Shown: positions 39,596 through 45,039 of the stretch, in pieces
How positions within the stretch are numbered: position 1 is the stretch's first letter
How the letters are laid out: the number at the start of each line of letters is the position of its first letter
Origin: Corydoras sp. C115
Lineage: Eukaryota > Chordata > Actinopteri > Siluriformes > Callichthyidae
DNA length: 64,000 bases
Assembly (NCBI GenBank): GCA_019802505.1
Contig: JAFMOC010000159.1
Coordinates: 1,670,001 to 1,734,000 of the forward strand
Direction: 5' to 3'
Position numbers and translations under genes: made by a program
The notes under the pieces: generated by a model
Seen by the model: only the letters and a program-made list of their open reading frames with translations
Databases searched by the model: none
Told to the model about the DNA's origin: nothing

Positions 39596-41810
39596 TTGTT
39601 ACTAGAGAAGTTAAAAAAAAACTGTTTAATACAATAATTTGAAAGTTGTGCATTTCTTCCAAAGTGGGACAATAAAGACAATAAATGTGAATTGTGTCAC
39701 GATAGTCTACCTCGGGCTGAAGCGGTTGCGCATAGGGAGCGCAAAGCCGCCGCGTATACACGCGCTGAAGGGAGCCAGGCACGCAGGTAGCAGAGAACAG
39801 GTTTATTTAAAGGTGCAGTGCACCACAAAACAAGAGGTACAAAAGACTAAGTGACATATAACACAAACGACCAGCACCGAAGACAAGAAACAATGGACAT
39901 AAATACAAAAAGACACCCGACCACGTGCACAAGACAAACCAATTACAAAAAGGAGTTAATTAACTAAACTAATGAGCAGTGAACGTTAATTAACTCAAAC
40001 GAACGGGACGAAACACAAAACAGGTGACAGGTGCCCTAGGCACCTGTTGCATTACCCCCGCCCCTGCGGTCGCGCAACGGGGGGACGCGACCAAGAGAAG
40101 AAAAAAATAACAGTCGGGGGGGGGGGGGGGGTGGTCCTCCGCCCTCCTTGAGCGGGGCTTGGAAAGCGCCCTCGGGTGGACGCCCTCTGGCTGCAAAGTC
40201 AGGTGGACGCCCACGGCGGATCAGAAGTGGGCCACGCCCTCTGACTGCGTAGTCCAGTGGACGGCCTCGGCGGACGAGGAGTGGGCCACGCCCTCTGGCT
40301 GCGTGGTCCGGTGGACGCCCTCGGCGGACGAAGAGTGGGCCACGCCCTCTGGCTGCGTGGTCCGGTGGACGCCTACATTGGGCGAGGAGTTTGCCACGCA
40401 CTCTGGCTGCGTGGTCTGGCGGGCGCCCACGTCGGACGAGGAGTCGGCCACGCCCTCTGGCTGCGTGGTCCGGTGGACGCCCCCTGGCGGCGTGGCGAGG
40501 CGGACGCCCCCTGGCGGCGGGGCGTGCGGCCCCTGCTGCTCGGGCCGGGCGGCGTGCGGCCCCTGCTGCTCCGGCTGGGCCGCGTGACGCCCCCTGGGCT
40601 TCGGGATGGGCGGCGTGACGCCCCTGGGCTTCGGGATGGGCGGCGTGATGGATGGCGGGCACGCACGCTGGGCGGACCTCGGCGGGCACGCACGCTGGCA
40701 GGACCTCGGCGGGCGCGCACGCTGGCAAGACCTCGGTGGGAACGCACGCTGGCAGGACCTCGGCAGGCGCGCACGCTGGCAAGACCTCGGCGGGAACGCA
40801 CGCTGGCAGGACCTCGGCGGGCACGCACGCTGGCAGGACCTCGGCAGGCACGCACGCTGGCAGGACCTCAGCAGGTTCACACACTGGCAGGACTTTGGCG
40901 GGCATGCACGCTGGCAGGGCGTTGGCGGGCACGCACGCTGGGCGGACCTCGGCCGGCACCTCGGGCTCTCCATCCTGCACACAGAACATATACACCCCCA
41001 CCGCAATGCCCAAACACATAGACATCTCAGACATGGGGAAGACGGACTGGACACACGAGACAGGGGGACACATTTAAAAGAGCGCTTACCTGGGCTCTGG
41101 ACTCCCCAAATTTCCTGGCTGGTCGTTCTGTCACGATAGTCTACCTCGGGCTGAAGCGGTTGCGCATAGGGAGCGCAAAGCCGCCGCGTATACACGCGCT
41201 GAAGGGAGCCAGGCACGCAGGTAGCAGAGAACAGGTTTACTTAAAGGTGCAGTGCACCACAAAACAAGAGGTACAAAAGACTAAGTGACATATAACACAA
41301 ACGACCAGCACCGAAGACAAGAAACAATGGACATAAATACAAAAAGACACCCGACCACGTGCACAAGACCAATTACAAAAAGGAGTTAATTAACTAAACT
41401 AATGAGCACTGAACGTTAATTAACTCAAACGAACGGGACGAAACACAAAACAGGTGACACAAAACAGATGCCCTAGGCACCTGTTACAAATTGCCTATGA
41501 AATAAATTTGACAAAAAAAATTTTTTATGTTTGTGTACAGATTTTTTAGTAATTCAAATTATGTAATCTGGGTATAGGTGCCCAACATTTTTGTATGAAA
41601 TACATTTACATTTGTATAGTATATGCATGTGTTACATTATTCAGTATAATAATCCATATTTTATCTTCATCTTTTTTTTAGGAAGATGTACCAGAGAATG
41701 TGGTTGAACGGGTTGAACAAAACAACGTCCTAGATTCAGCTATGAAGGCAGCATTGTTGGCACGAATTGAACAAGAAATTAATAAACGGATTGACAACCA
41801 TTTGAATTAA
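13080..41810 (+). CDS. C2orf68 homologue, UPF0561 family protein (complete, 4 coding exons)
   Basis: The exons 13080-13189, 31543-31658, 32417-32559 and 41682-41810 join with matching phases into 165 codons and a TAA stop; the human protein is 166 aa. The family (UPF0561) has no established function. Conserved landmarks are GGRLDMNHGFLHHIRRNQIAR in exon 1, the basic DDYDREVKEARQQQ and KRRHTAAPQRPRRPD stretch in exon 2, the tail-side FWLDYQANSGKVTS in exon 3, and a helical C-terminus (MKAALLARIEQEINKR) in exon 4. There is no signal peptide or membrane segment; the basic middle could suit a nuclear protein, which is inference. The gene spans 28.7 kb for under 500 coding bases because introns 1 (18.4 kb) and 3 (9.1 kb) are packed with transposons. 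A possible poly(A) signal ATTAAA is at 41833. In human the gene is also adjacent to USP39. Confidence 0.93.
13200..13516. other. Start of C2orf68 intron 1
   Basis: AT-rich intron sequence after exon 1. Nothing is recognised. Confidence 0.4.
13517..13637 (-). repeat. Mermaid-like SINE, 3' fragment
   Basis: Contains TTTGTCCTCTACTCGGG, CCCCATACCCATCCAGG and CAATCTGTCGCTGGGCA. The tRNA-like head is missing. Confidence 0.8.
13638..15150. other. Intron sequence with simple repeats
   Basis: A short fish-repeat-like tail (AAGATAGACCTTTATTTGTC) occurs at 13767-13786, a T31 run at about 13843-13874, and (AC)n/(AT)n at 14799-14838. A C/G-richer stretch at 14850-15065 is unlike its surroundings but I do not recognise it. 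Confidence 0.45.
15155..15700 (+). repeat. Common teleost interspersed repeat (GGCAAGGCAAG-type)
   Basis: Starts GGCAAGGCAAGCTTATAGAG, then AATTCAAAGTGCTTCACAG and TTTAAAAGTGTCTAAAGTTG. It looks like the untranslated 3' part of a LINE or a derived short repeat found widely in fishes. The family name is not certain. Confidence 0.5.
15874..16433 (+). pseudogene. I/Nimb ORF1 (gag-like) with CCHC zinc knuckles
   Basis: The first frame (15874-16137) has KLRSGHILIEARKP and TKIKAQYHASLNNSKG, typical of I-type gag proteins. The frame shifts near 16135 and continues to 16433 with YLKVPVDLFIP followed by three Cys/His knuckles: CYKCQRFGHGSSSC, CCKCGKLEHAPGC and CANCSGNHKR. The knuckles bind the element RNA. 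A further shift leads to SYPEARKIAES, a conserved spot after the knuckles in this family. Confidence 0.78.
16602..17444 (+). pseudogene. I/Nimb ORF2 endonuclease part
   Basis: From about residue 95 the frame matches an apurinic-like endonuclease: CLQESPSNPLNLKGY (E of the QE motif), SVLVRQNIIH-type strand, TLYVPPNSH, and FFLLGDFNSQNPLWGS (GDFN). The terminal SDH motif is disturbed around 17400-17440, where the frame ends. The endonuclease would nick the target DNA to prime reverse transcription. Confidence 0.7.
18048..18480 (+). pseudogene. I/Nimb reverse transcriptase remnant
   Basis: Contains AVGPDKIHYQFLKHLP, WKEAIIIPIPEPGKDH and YLPIALTSCLCKTMERMVN, the fingers and palm entry of a non-LTR RT, then FQSGFRKGRST in another frame. 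The catalytic YxDD region is deleted. RNase H traces (LDSKSCFQALE; a WIPGHCG motif read from 18785) follow. Confidence 0.75.
18905..19329. other. Intron sequence
   Basis: Nothing is recognised apart from the possible tail of the neighbouring fossil. Confidence 0.35.
19330..20340 (-). pseudogene. Fossil copy of a multi-copy teleost protein of unknown function
   Basis: Minus-strand fragments in order: KRFVGDPDNIQVATHWR and YTEDIGLSASLLAHD (about 20210-20045), NIVELIMAPVHKDES and FLEHYP (about 19950-19830), LWTMWFEGK (about 19790), GLTDFAEIIQIIVH (about 19570) and LTDVYPLAEYNAAGGQMV (about 19420-19370). These short motifs in this order match a protein I know as repeated in many fish genomes, usually with HFLEHYP and LWTMRFEAKHS motifs; I do not know a confirmed name or function. 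Its copy number suggests a transposon origin. Stops and shifts show this copy is dead. Confidence 0.5.
20345..20707. other. Sequence just 5' of the L1 ORF1
   Basis: May be part of the L1 5' UTR. A repeated phrase GACTTTATTGCCGAC occurs twice at about 20467 and 20489. No promoter is identifiable. Confidence 0.35.
20708..21334 (+). CDS. L1 ORF1 RNA-binding protein (probably 5'-truncated)
   Basis: 208 residues. Residues 8-60 form a coiled coil (FQKLRESLEYSQEQVVSLA, then NKVLRDNVKQLSEGMNKI), used for trimer formation in L1 ORF1 proteins. Residues 65-150 fit the RRM (NLVFSGIAE, then FHRVHRLG and RPIVAKFEHF), and 150-205 the C-terminal domain (YSVNDQFPKEILDRRR). Known relatives start further upstream, so the annotated Met may be internal. 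It packages the element RNA. Confidence 0.75.
   Translation: MFLARCLHQEFQKLRESLEYSQEQVVSLAAENKVLRDNVKQLSEGMNKISNENRKMRESILDLQARSMRDNLVFSGIAERAEEDAETSVREFIQQQLKLPSETVKNITFHRVHRLGGKKPDNKRPRPIVAKFEHFKQKEQVRSQGRELRGTHYSVNDQFPKEILDRRRVLFPIRKKYITEGIRATVAVDKLYVNGQLYRDREVTPWLY
21817..25548 (+). pseudogene. L1 ORF2 endonuclease-reverse transcriptase, one frameshift
   Basis: The start is near MSTIRFVSWNVNGAS (21817). The frame shifts close to 21918, inside the endonuclease, and the remaining 1,185 codons (21991-25548) are open. Endonuclease motifs: SWNVNG, the QE box (LLQEIHKS, readable only in the other frame), IYGPNI, GGDLNFAL, SRLDYFLVS and SDHAPIS. Reverse transcriptase motifs: NNKAPGPDGFPAEFYKKFW, YRPISLINVDLKI, SLDAEKAFDRVNW, RQGCPLSPSLFA and SLYADDVLLFL (YADD, intact). 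Near the C-terminus CSQC...H...C forms the Cys-rich motif of L1 ORF2. With a single lesion this is a young or recently active family. It is annotated, not a host gene. Confidence 0.88.
25549..28060 (+). other. G-rich 3' UTR of the L1 element
   Basis: Almost every 30 bases carry runs of three or more G on the sense strand (for example GGGTGGGTGGGGGG at 25550-25563), giving many potential G-quadruplexes in the RNA. Several frames stay open for 100-300 codons on both strands, but these follow from the base composition and are not genes. Confidence 0.8.
28233..28475 (+). repeat. (TATG)n/(TA)n and T-rich stretch of the L1 3' end
   Basis: A TATGTGTG-type repeat grades into (TA)n at 28353-28374, followed by a C/T-rich part with a T21 run at about 28449-28469. 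Confidence 0.9.
28580..29188. other. AT-rich intron sequence with poly(A)
   Basis: An A28 run lies at 28699-28727. Nothing else is recognised. Confidence 0.45.
29189..31386 (-). mobile_element. GC-rich LTR-type element, truncated at both ends
   Basis: Related to the complete element at 39695-41488. A partial LTR lies at 31225-31386 (TGTCACACTCG..., AAGGGAGCCAGGCACGCAGG in common with the other element) and the adjacent leader shares TTTGGGGAGTCCAGAGCCCA on the minus strand, ending in a splice-donor-like CAG|GTAGGT. The body 29195-31100 is a GC-rich tandem array. The other LTR and the polypurine region are missing on the left. It is antisense to C2orf68, ending 156 bp before exon 2. Confidence 0.7.
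29195..31121 (-). repeat. GC-rich tandem repeat with long open frames
   Basis: Units of about 33-36 bp built on GGGCTGGGCGGCGCGCGG and CCCTTGACTTCGGGCTGG (plus strand) are interspersed with blocks based on GACCTCGGCGGGCACGC. Higher-order blocks of roughly 550 bp recur (for example the stretch from the CTCTTGCTGCGGGGTCAGG phrase at 29468, 30361 and 30894). On the minus strand one frame is open for 660 codons (29139-31121), giving repeated RRPARSQGSA and CPPRSCQRA peptides. Other frames and the plus strand are also open for long distances, so coding is unproven. Confidence 0.8.
31543..31658 (+). CDS. C2orf68 homologue coding exon 2
   Basis: The acceptor TATTTTACAG precedes GGATGATTATGACC. The exon encodes the conserved basic segment and ends CACCGAA|GTAGTA, phase 1. 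An in-frame TAA lies just past the junction, so splicing is needed. Confidence 0.92.
31770..32146 (+). mobile_element. L2 LINE 3' fragment
   Basis: Plus-strand traces of the L2 C-terminus (NHLSNSVSKAESLG, FKKQLNTHLFHKY) end at 31991. The tail TTGCTTTGGATAAAAGTGTC and TGCTAAATGTAAATGTA follows at 32105-32146. It occupies half of the 758-bp intron 2 of C2orf68. Confidence 0.85.
32417..32559 (+). CDS. C2orf68 homologue coding exon 3
   Basis: The acceptor ATGAATGCAG is followed by an acidic stretch and then FWLDYQANSGKVTSFLVYK. The donor is CTACAAG|GTTTGT. The last 13 exon bases and the donor are part of a 24-bp tandem duplication (32547-32594), so a second in-frame donor exists at 32584. Confidence 0.92.
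32547..32594 (+). repeat. 24-bp tandem duplication across a splice donor
   Basis: Two perfect copies, 32547-32570 and 32571-32594, each contain CTACAAG|GTTTGT. Both donors are usable in principle, and use of the second would add eight residues in frame to the C2orf68 protein. Confidence 0.95.
32600..33425. other. C2orf68 intron 3 sequence
   Basis: AT-rich. Nothing is recognised. Confidence 0.4.
33427..33772 (-). repeat. Mermaid-like SINE, complete copy
   Basis: CATCCATTATCTTCCAC, GGGTCGCGGGGGGG, CCCATGCCCATCCAGG, CCATGTTTTTGGACTGTGG and head GCTAACCACTAAGCCACCG. Confidence 0.92.
33775..34803. other. C2orf68 intron 3 sequence
   Basis: AT-rich. The part 34280-34600 (GTTATGTGCAAAATAAC, AATTAATAGCACTGTG) may be the worn end of another DNA transposon, but no inverted partner was found. 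Confidence 0.35.
34806..36343 (+). mobile_element. Tc1/mariner element with both termini and TA target
   Basis: Ends CAGTGGGGTGCGAAAGTTTG and the inverted CAAACTTTCGCACCCCACTG are flanked by TA at 34804-34805 and 36344-36345. Terminal inverted repeats extend about 200 bp (GTGATATTTGAGAAGTGAAA on the left, with its mirror near 36297 on the right). Length 1,538 bp is normal for a complete Tc1 element. It belongs to the same family as 42588-43965. Confidence 0.95.
35185..36198 (+). pseudogene. Tc1-like transposase pseudogene
   Basis: Start MGVSKQLSNDLKTK at 35185. DNA-binding helices (LSQRFQLSVSTVRN) are followed by a frameshift near 35310, a second frame with DLQHHLAADGVTVHRSTIRR (35396-35590) ending in a TAA, and a third frame 35626-36198. 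The catalytic motifs LWTDETKIE, FQQDNDPKHCSKS and SPDLNIIENLW are all present. There are at least three lesions, so no active protein is made. Confidence 0.92.
36359..37669 (+). mobile_element. Tc1/mariner element of a second family, 15 bp after the first
   Basis: The left end CAACACTGCAAAAGTTTTAG and right end CAACTTTTGTACAGCACTG are imperfect inverted repeats, flanked by TA at 36357-36358 and 37670-37671. Inner repeats GGCAGGTATGAAAAAATGC and GCATTTTTTCACACCTGCC match as inverted copies. Confidence 0.9.
36655..37502 (+). pseudogene. Tc1-like transposase pseudogene, second family
   Basis: The N-terminal piece (36655-36873) has the HTH region (LSTATSHKVVILHQQGFS). The C-terminal piece (37029-37502) has LGGGSVLVWCCISACG, LEQDNDPKHTANV (second D) and PDLNNIIEFVWDKMK (final E). 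The first D lies in the broken stretch around 36980 (CTAGACTGATGAATC). Several frameshifts separate the pieces. Confidence 0.88.
37672..38738. other. Intron sequence with two related fragments
   Basis: Two diverged direct copies of an 85-bp piece occur at about 37745-37830 and 38166-38252 (both GCAGCAATAAAGCAT...). Their reading (LIMLWG...) faintly resembles the central strand of Tc1 transposases. The rest is unremarkable AT-rich sequence. Confidence 0.4.
38740..39083 (-). repeat. Mermaid-like SINE
   Basis: CATTAATTATCTCCCGC, GGGTCGCGGTGGGG, CATGCCCATCCAGGGG, and head GCTAACCACTAAACTACCG at 39060-39078. It is about 95 bp from an inverted copy at 39178. Confidence 0.92.
39178..39523 (+). repeat. 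Mermaid-like SINE, best preserved copy
   Basis: Starts GGCAGCACGGTGGCTTAGTG, has the B box GGTTCGAATCC, and ends GATGAAGCGGAAGATAATGA, running straight into (TA)n. With the 38740-39083 copy it forms a head-to-head inverted pair about 95 bp apart. Confidence 0.93.
39520..39588. repeat. (TA)n microsatellite
   Basis: About 34 TA units at the 3' end of the SINE, followed by a T run. Confidence 0.97.
39695..40051 (-). repeat. 3' LTR of the small LTR element
   Basis: 357 bp, TG...CA, next to the polypurine run. It differs from the 5' LTR by a few substitutions and small indels near 40030, so the insertion is fairly recent. Confidence 0.9.
40221..40973 (-). CDS. Repetitive open frame of the LTR element (hypothetical)
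   Basis: A leader donor (CCCAG|GTAAGC, at 41089) and an acceptor (CTGTGTGCAG|G, at 40975) would remove a 115-nt intron and place ATG 40973 near the start of exon 2. That frame runs 250 codons with repeats of CQRACPPRS, then blocks such as GVHRTTQPEGVAHSS. An overlapping frame (40036-41073) gives the ACVPAEVLP repeat instead, also open. I recognise no domain, so function is unknown and coding is unproven. The repeats could equally be non-coding tandem DNA. Confidence 0.35.
   Translation of the reverse strand: MESPRCRPRSAQRACPPTPCQRACPPKSCQCVNLLRSCQRACLPRSCQRACPPRSCQRAFPPRSCQRARLPRSCQRAFPPRSCQRARPPRSCQRACPPRSAQRACPPSITPPIPKPRGVTPPIPKPRGRHAAQPEQQGPHAARPEQQGPHAPPPGGVRLATPPGGVHRTTQPEGVADSSSDVGARQTTQPECVANSSPNVGVHRTTQPEGVAHSSSAEGVHRTTQPEGVAHSSSAEAVHWTTQSEGVAHF
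41129..41488 (-). repeat. 5' LTR of the small LTR element
   Basis: 360 bp. On the minus strand it carries a TATA-like box, the inferred RNA start GCTGGTCGTT at 41309-41300, and an AATAAA signal about 50-60 bases before its end. Confidence 0.9.
41682..41810 (+). CDS. C2orf68 homologue coding exon 4 and stop
   Basis: The acceptor CTTTTTTTTAG is followed by EDVPENVVERVEQN, then a conserved amphipathic helix, then TAA at 41808-41810. It lies 193 bp beyond the LTR element that ends at 41488. Confidence 0.94.
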   Translation, partial: EDVPENVVERVEQNNVLDSAMKAALLARIEQEINKRIDNHLN

Positions 41811-41829
41811 AAAAGTGTACTGGTTTATT

Positions 41830-42505
41830 TGGATTAAAAATTGCAACATGGAAAAGACACTTGTTTCAGTGTAGCTGCAATAGGTTTTATTTTTGTGAAT
41901 GAGTGAAGCCAGAGACACTAGTGAGGTAATGGACCTTACCTGAGACTTGGGTGTTAATTGTCTTTGTCTGCACAGGGATTTAAGGCAAATGAGAGTGGGG
42001 GAAGCAGCATCTCGGTGGTACATTGAGTCTCACCTTTTGTAAATCCCTGCACAAACACATACACAGACACACACACAATGCCTCTTATTTACAAAGCTGC
42101 AACTAATCGCAGTTCCACAACTGTGACATTAAATTTAATGAGACTGATTTGGTGTCAATGTCAGAAGTCCAAGATGATCTTCATACAAATGTTGTAATGC
42201 TTACCATTACTCATATTTTTGTAGACACCATCAAAAAGTTACATAGAAATAATACAATAAAAATGCAGTGGATTTAGCCTTATGTAAAAATTTGGACATG
42301 CTTGGTCAATTATGTTTCATTTACTTTCTAAAGTAAAGAAGTTAGTGCATCCTCAACAGGGAGCAAAGTTTCTATATAAATACACTGTTACAACCATATT
42401 TCCAATTTTTTAATGCAAAATGTAATTGTACAAATGTTATTTTGTAAATTATTTAAAAAAAAAAAAAAACTTTATTTAACCAAAATGTTTATAGTTAAAG
42501 TCTTT
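41830..42505. other. 3' flank of the C2orf68 homologue
   Basis: Probably contains the 3' UTR end. AATAAAAATG occurs at about 42256. No gene is seen. Confidence 0.4.
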
Positions 42506-42507
42506 TT

Positions 42508-42511
42508 AATA

Positions 42512-42587
<76 letters not shown>
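42508..42587. repeat. (TA)n microsatellite, left of a Tc1 insertion
   Basis: Runs directly into the Tc1 end; the matching right part is at 43966-44028. Confidence 0.95.
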
Positions 42588-43965
42588 CAGTGGGGTGCGA
42601 AAGTTTGGGCAGCATTGTTAATTTTCCTAAAAAAAAAAAAAAACTTAACTCAATATTTAGTAGATCCTCCTTTCGCAGAAATAACAGTTCCTATAGCTTC
42701 TAATGAGAGTCTGGATTGTGGCTGAAGGTATTTTAGACCATTCTTCTTTACAAAACATCTCTAGTTCATTCAGGTTTGATGGTTTCCGAGCATTGACAGC
42801 TCTCTTTAGGTGACACAACAGATTTTCAATAATATTCAGGTCTGGGAACTGAGGTGGCCATTCCAGAACGTTGTACTTGTTCCTCTGCATGAATGCCTTA
42901 GTTGACATTGTTAGGACATTGTTCTCCAGAATCTGATGATATTGATTGGAATCCATGCGGCCTTTAAGTTTAACAAGATTCTCAGTCCCTGTACTGGCCA
43001 CACAGCCCCACAGCATGATGGAACCTCCACCAAATTTGACTGTAGGTAGTAGGTGTTTTTCCTCCATGCATAACGGCCCATGTTATGCCCAAATAAGTCT
43101 ATTTTAGATCCATCAGTCCACAGCACCTTATTCAAAAATGTAGCTGGCTTGTCCAAATGTGCTTTAGCATACCTCAAGCGGCTCTGTTTGTGATGTTGGC
43201 GGAGAAAAGGCTTCCTCTGCATCACTCTCCCATACAGCATCTCCTACTATAAAGTGTGCCGAATAGTCGAACGATGCACATTGACTCCATCAGCAGCAAG
43301 GTGATGTTGTAGTTCTTTGGTGCTGGTCTGTGGGTTGACTCTAACTGTTCTCAACATCCTTCGCTTCTGTATTTCTGAGAATTTTCTTGGTCTGCCACTT
43401 CGAGCCTTGACTTGAACTGTGCTTGTGGTCTTCCATTTTCTCACAATGTTTCTCACAGTGGAGACTGAAAGCTGAAATCTCTGAGATCTCTGAGCTTTCT
43501 GTATCCTTCCCCTACACCATGACGGTGAACAATCTTTGTTTTCAGGTCATTTGAAAGTTGTTCTGAAGCTCCCATGCTGCGACTCTTCAGACAAGGTGCA
43601 AAGAGGAGAAAAACTTACATTTGCCCCCCCCTTACATACCCTTTCACATAATTGGAGTCACCTGTGTATGGAAGTGAAGGGTCACTGAACTTACCAAACC
43701 AAATTTGAGTTCCAATTATTAATTCAAAGGTTTTGAAATCAATAAAATGACAACAGTGCCCAAATTTATGCACCTGCCTAATTTTGTTTAACCAATTATT
43801 GCACACTTTCTGTAAATTATATAAACTTTATTTCACTTCTCAAATATCACTGTGTTTGTCCCCTATATGATATATTTAACTGAATTTGTTTATCCAAACA
43901 ACCAATGAATTATAAAGGTAAATCAGGAAAATTAACAATGCTGCCCAAACTTTCGCACCCCACTG
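42588..43965 (-). mobile_element. Tc1/mariner element inserted in a (TA)n tract
   Basis: Same terminal sequence as 34806-36343 (CAGTGGGGTGCGAAAGTTTG, inverted at the right end), TA on both sides. The transposase is on the minus strand. The left inverted repeat is shorter because of an internal deletion after 42620. Confidence 0.95.
42657..43580 (-). pseudogene. Tc1-like transposase pseudogene
   Basis: Pieces 43456-43247 (RNIVRKWKTTSTVQVK, LQHHLAADGVNVHRSTI), 43240-42911 (LWTDGSKIDLFGH) and 43067-42657 (FGGGSIMLWGC, PDLNIIENL). The segment with the second catalytic Asp (FQQDNDPKH) is deleted, so it cannot be active. The ETK after the first D is changed to GSK. Confidence 0.9.
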
Positions 43966-44031
<66 letters not shown>

Positions 44032-44040
44032 GTGTGTGTG
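43966..44040. repeat. (TA)n/(TG)n microsatellite
   Basis: About 28 TA units followed by TGTGTGTGTG. With 42508-42587 it formed one tract before the Tc1 insertion. Confidence 0.95.
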
Positions 44041-44109
44041 TAAAAACACTGGATGTTATTACAACATTGTAGGCACAACATAAATACATAAGTACCACTG
44101 CATCTAACA

Positions 44110-44960
44110 CTTCTTACATATCCAGCTATATTCCTTTTTACATTTGCGACAGGTGTACTTACAGAAGTCCAATTGTTTTTTGCAGCAGTTTCTGTTGCAA
44201 CCTGACACTGTGTTATCTGTCCAAGTGCAGGCGTGGGATATTGCTTTTTTTTTTCTTCAAGGCCTTTTTGGTCATATGACCCTGTCGAAATTCCCCTGCA
44301 AGGCCATAAACGAAGTTTCGTCTTGCTGAAGTAGCCTTCAAAACAGCCAAGTCTAGCAGATTGTAGAAAACAGCAATGGGCCTTCTGGTTTAGTATGTCA
44401 ATGCCACAATATGTAATTGTATTTGGTTTCTGTTTGCACCCATCGGTAAACAACACGTGTTGGTGCAAGGTGCTATGAACGCAGGCAACTTTATTCTTTA
44501 TAGGTGCATATGCTGTCAGCATGGCTCTGCTGGATTTATACACCACTGTGGAGAATTCTGTCCTTTTTTTGATGGTGCCGAGCAGAGTTGTGTAGTGGTC
44601 CAGCTGTCTGTTGACCAGTGCCAAGGATGTAAAATCTGCTCATGGTCATAAAAGGTGTTTCATGATGACATTTTCAGACACGCTTTCTCCCTTGGCATTA
44701 CTTGGGTGCTTTCCTAAATATGGAATGGTTTTGCACATATAATTTGTCTCCAAATCACCAGCAACCCAGAATTGTATATTTTTTCCAGGCTTAGACGGAA
44801 TGTACTGCAGGAAAGGACAGCAAACCTTAGTGGGAAAAAGTTGTTGAACAGTGATGTGTTGCCCTGGCAGTTATGTACAAAACAATGACAGATGTCCGAA
44901 ATCTATCAGTCTTTACACGTTCCATGCAGATGTCTTTATTGTCAAACTGTCTTTATCATG
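44110..44960 (-). pseudogene. piggyBac-type transposase fossil
   Basis: Minus strand: EQLFPTKV-like region then FLQYIPSKPGK and IQFWVAGDLETNYMCK, IPYLGKHPSNAKGESVSENV (about 44870-44660), matching the core of piggyBac DDE transposases. Then NRQLDHYTTLLGTIKKRTE and a degraded domestic region with a Cys-rich end (44624-44110; CSGTY..CLQC). Frames are broken and the catalytic DDD residues cannot all be found. No TTAA-flanked ends were identified. Family copies move by cut-and-paste; this one is dead. Confidence 0.7.
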
Positions 44961-45039
44961 GGACATTGTCTCCTTCATTACAGGTATACAATATTTTTGT
45001 GACCAGCAGTCTACCATTTCTCCAACATGGCTGAGTGTT

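Larger units (their letters stand above)
39695..41488 (-). mobile_element. Complete non-autonomous LTR retroelement (sushi/Tf1-type signals)
   Basis: Direct repeats 39695-40051 and 41129-41488 (about 97% alike by eye) begin TGTCACGATAG and end in CA. The 5-bp duplication AATTG flanks it at 39690-39694 and 41489-41493. Orientation is minus. The right LTR is the 5' one, with TATA-like TATTTAT at about 41339-41333 and AATAAA (minus) near its end. A PBS-like AACGACCAGC (minus, 41127-41118) sits one base inside the LTR, and a G-rich polypurine run (GGGGCGGGGGTAA) precedes the left LTR. The 1.08-kb interior encodes no gag or pol. It lies in C2orf68 intron 3, antisense, 193 bp before exon 4. Confidence 0.9.

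Noticed and set aside
40660..40950. CRISPR-like regular repeats (GACCTCGGCGGGCACGCACG)
   Set aside because: Units are adjacent, with no unique spacers, and the genome is eukaryotic. It is a minisatellite.
40257..41139. Plus-strand frames (GHARWQDL, AGRTSAGTH repeats)
   Set aside because: They are complements of the tandem array and run against the LTR transcription direction.
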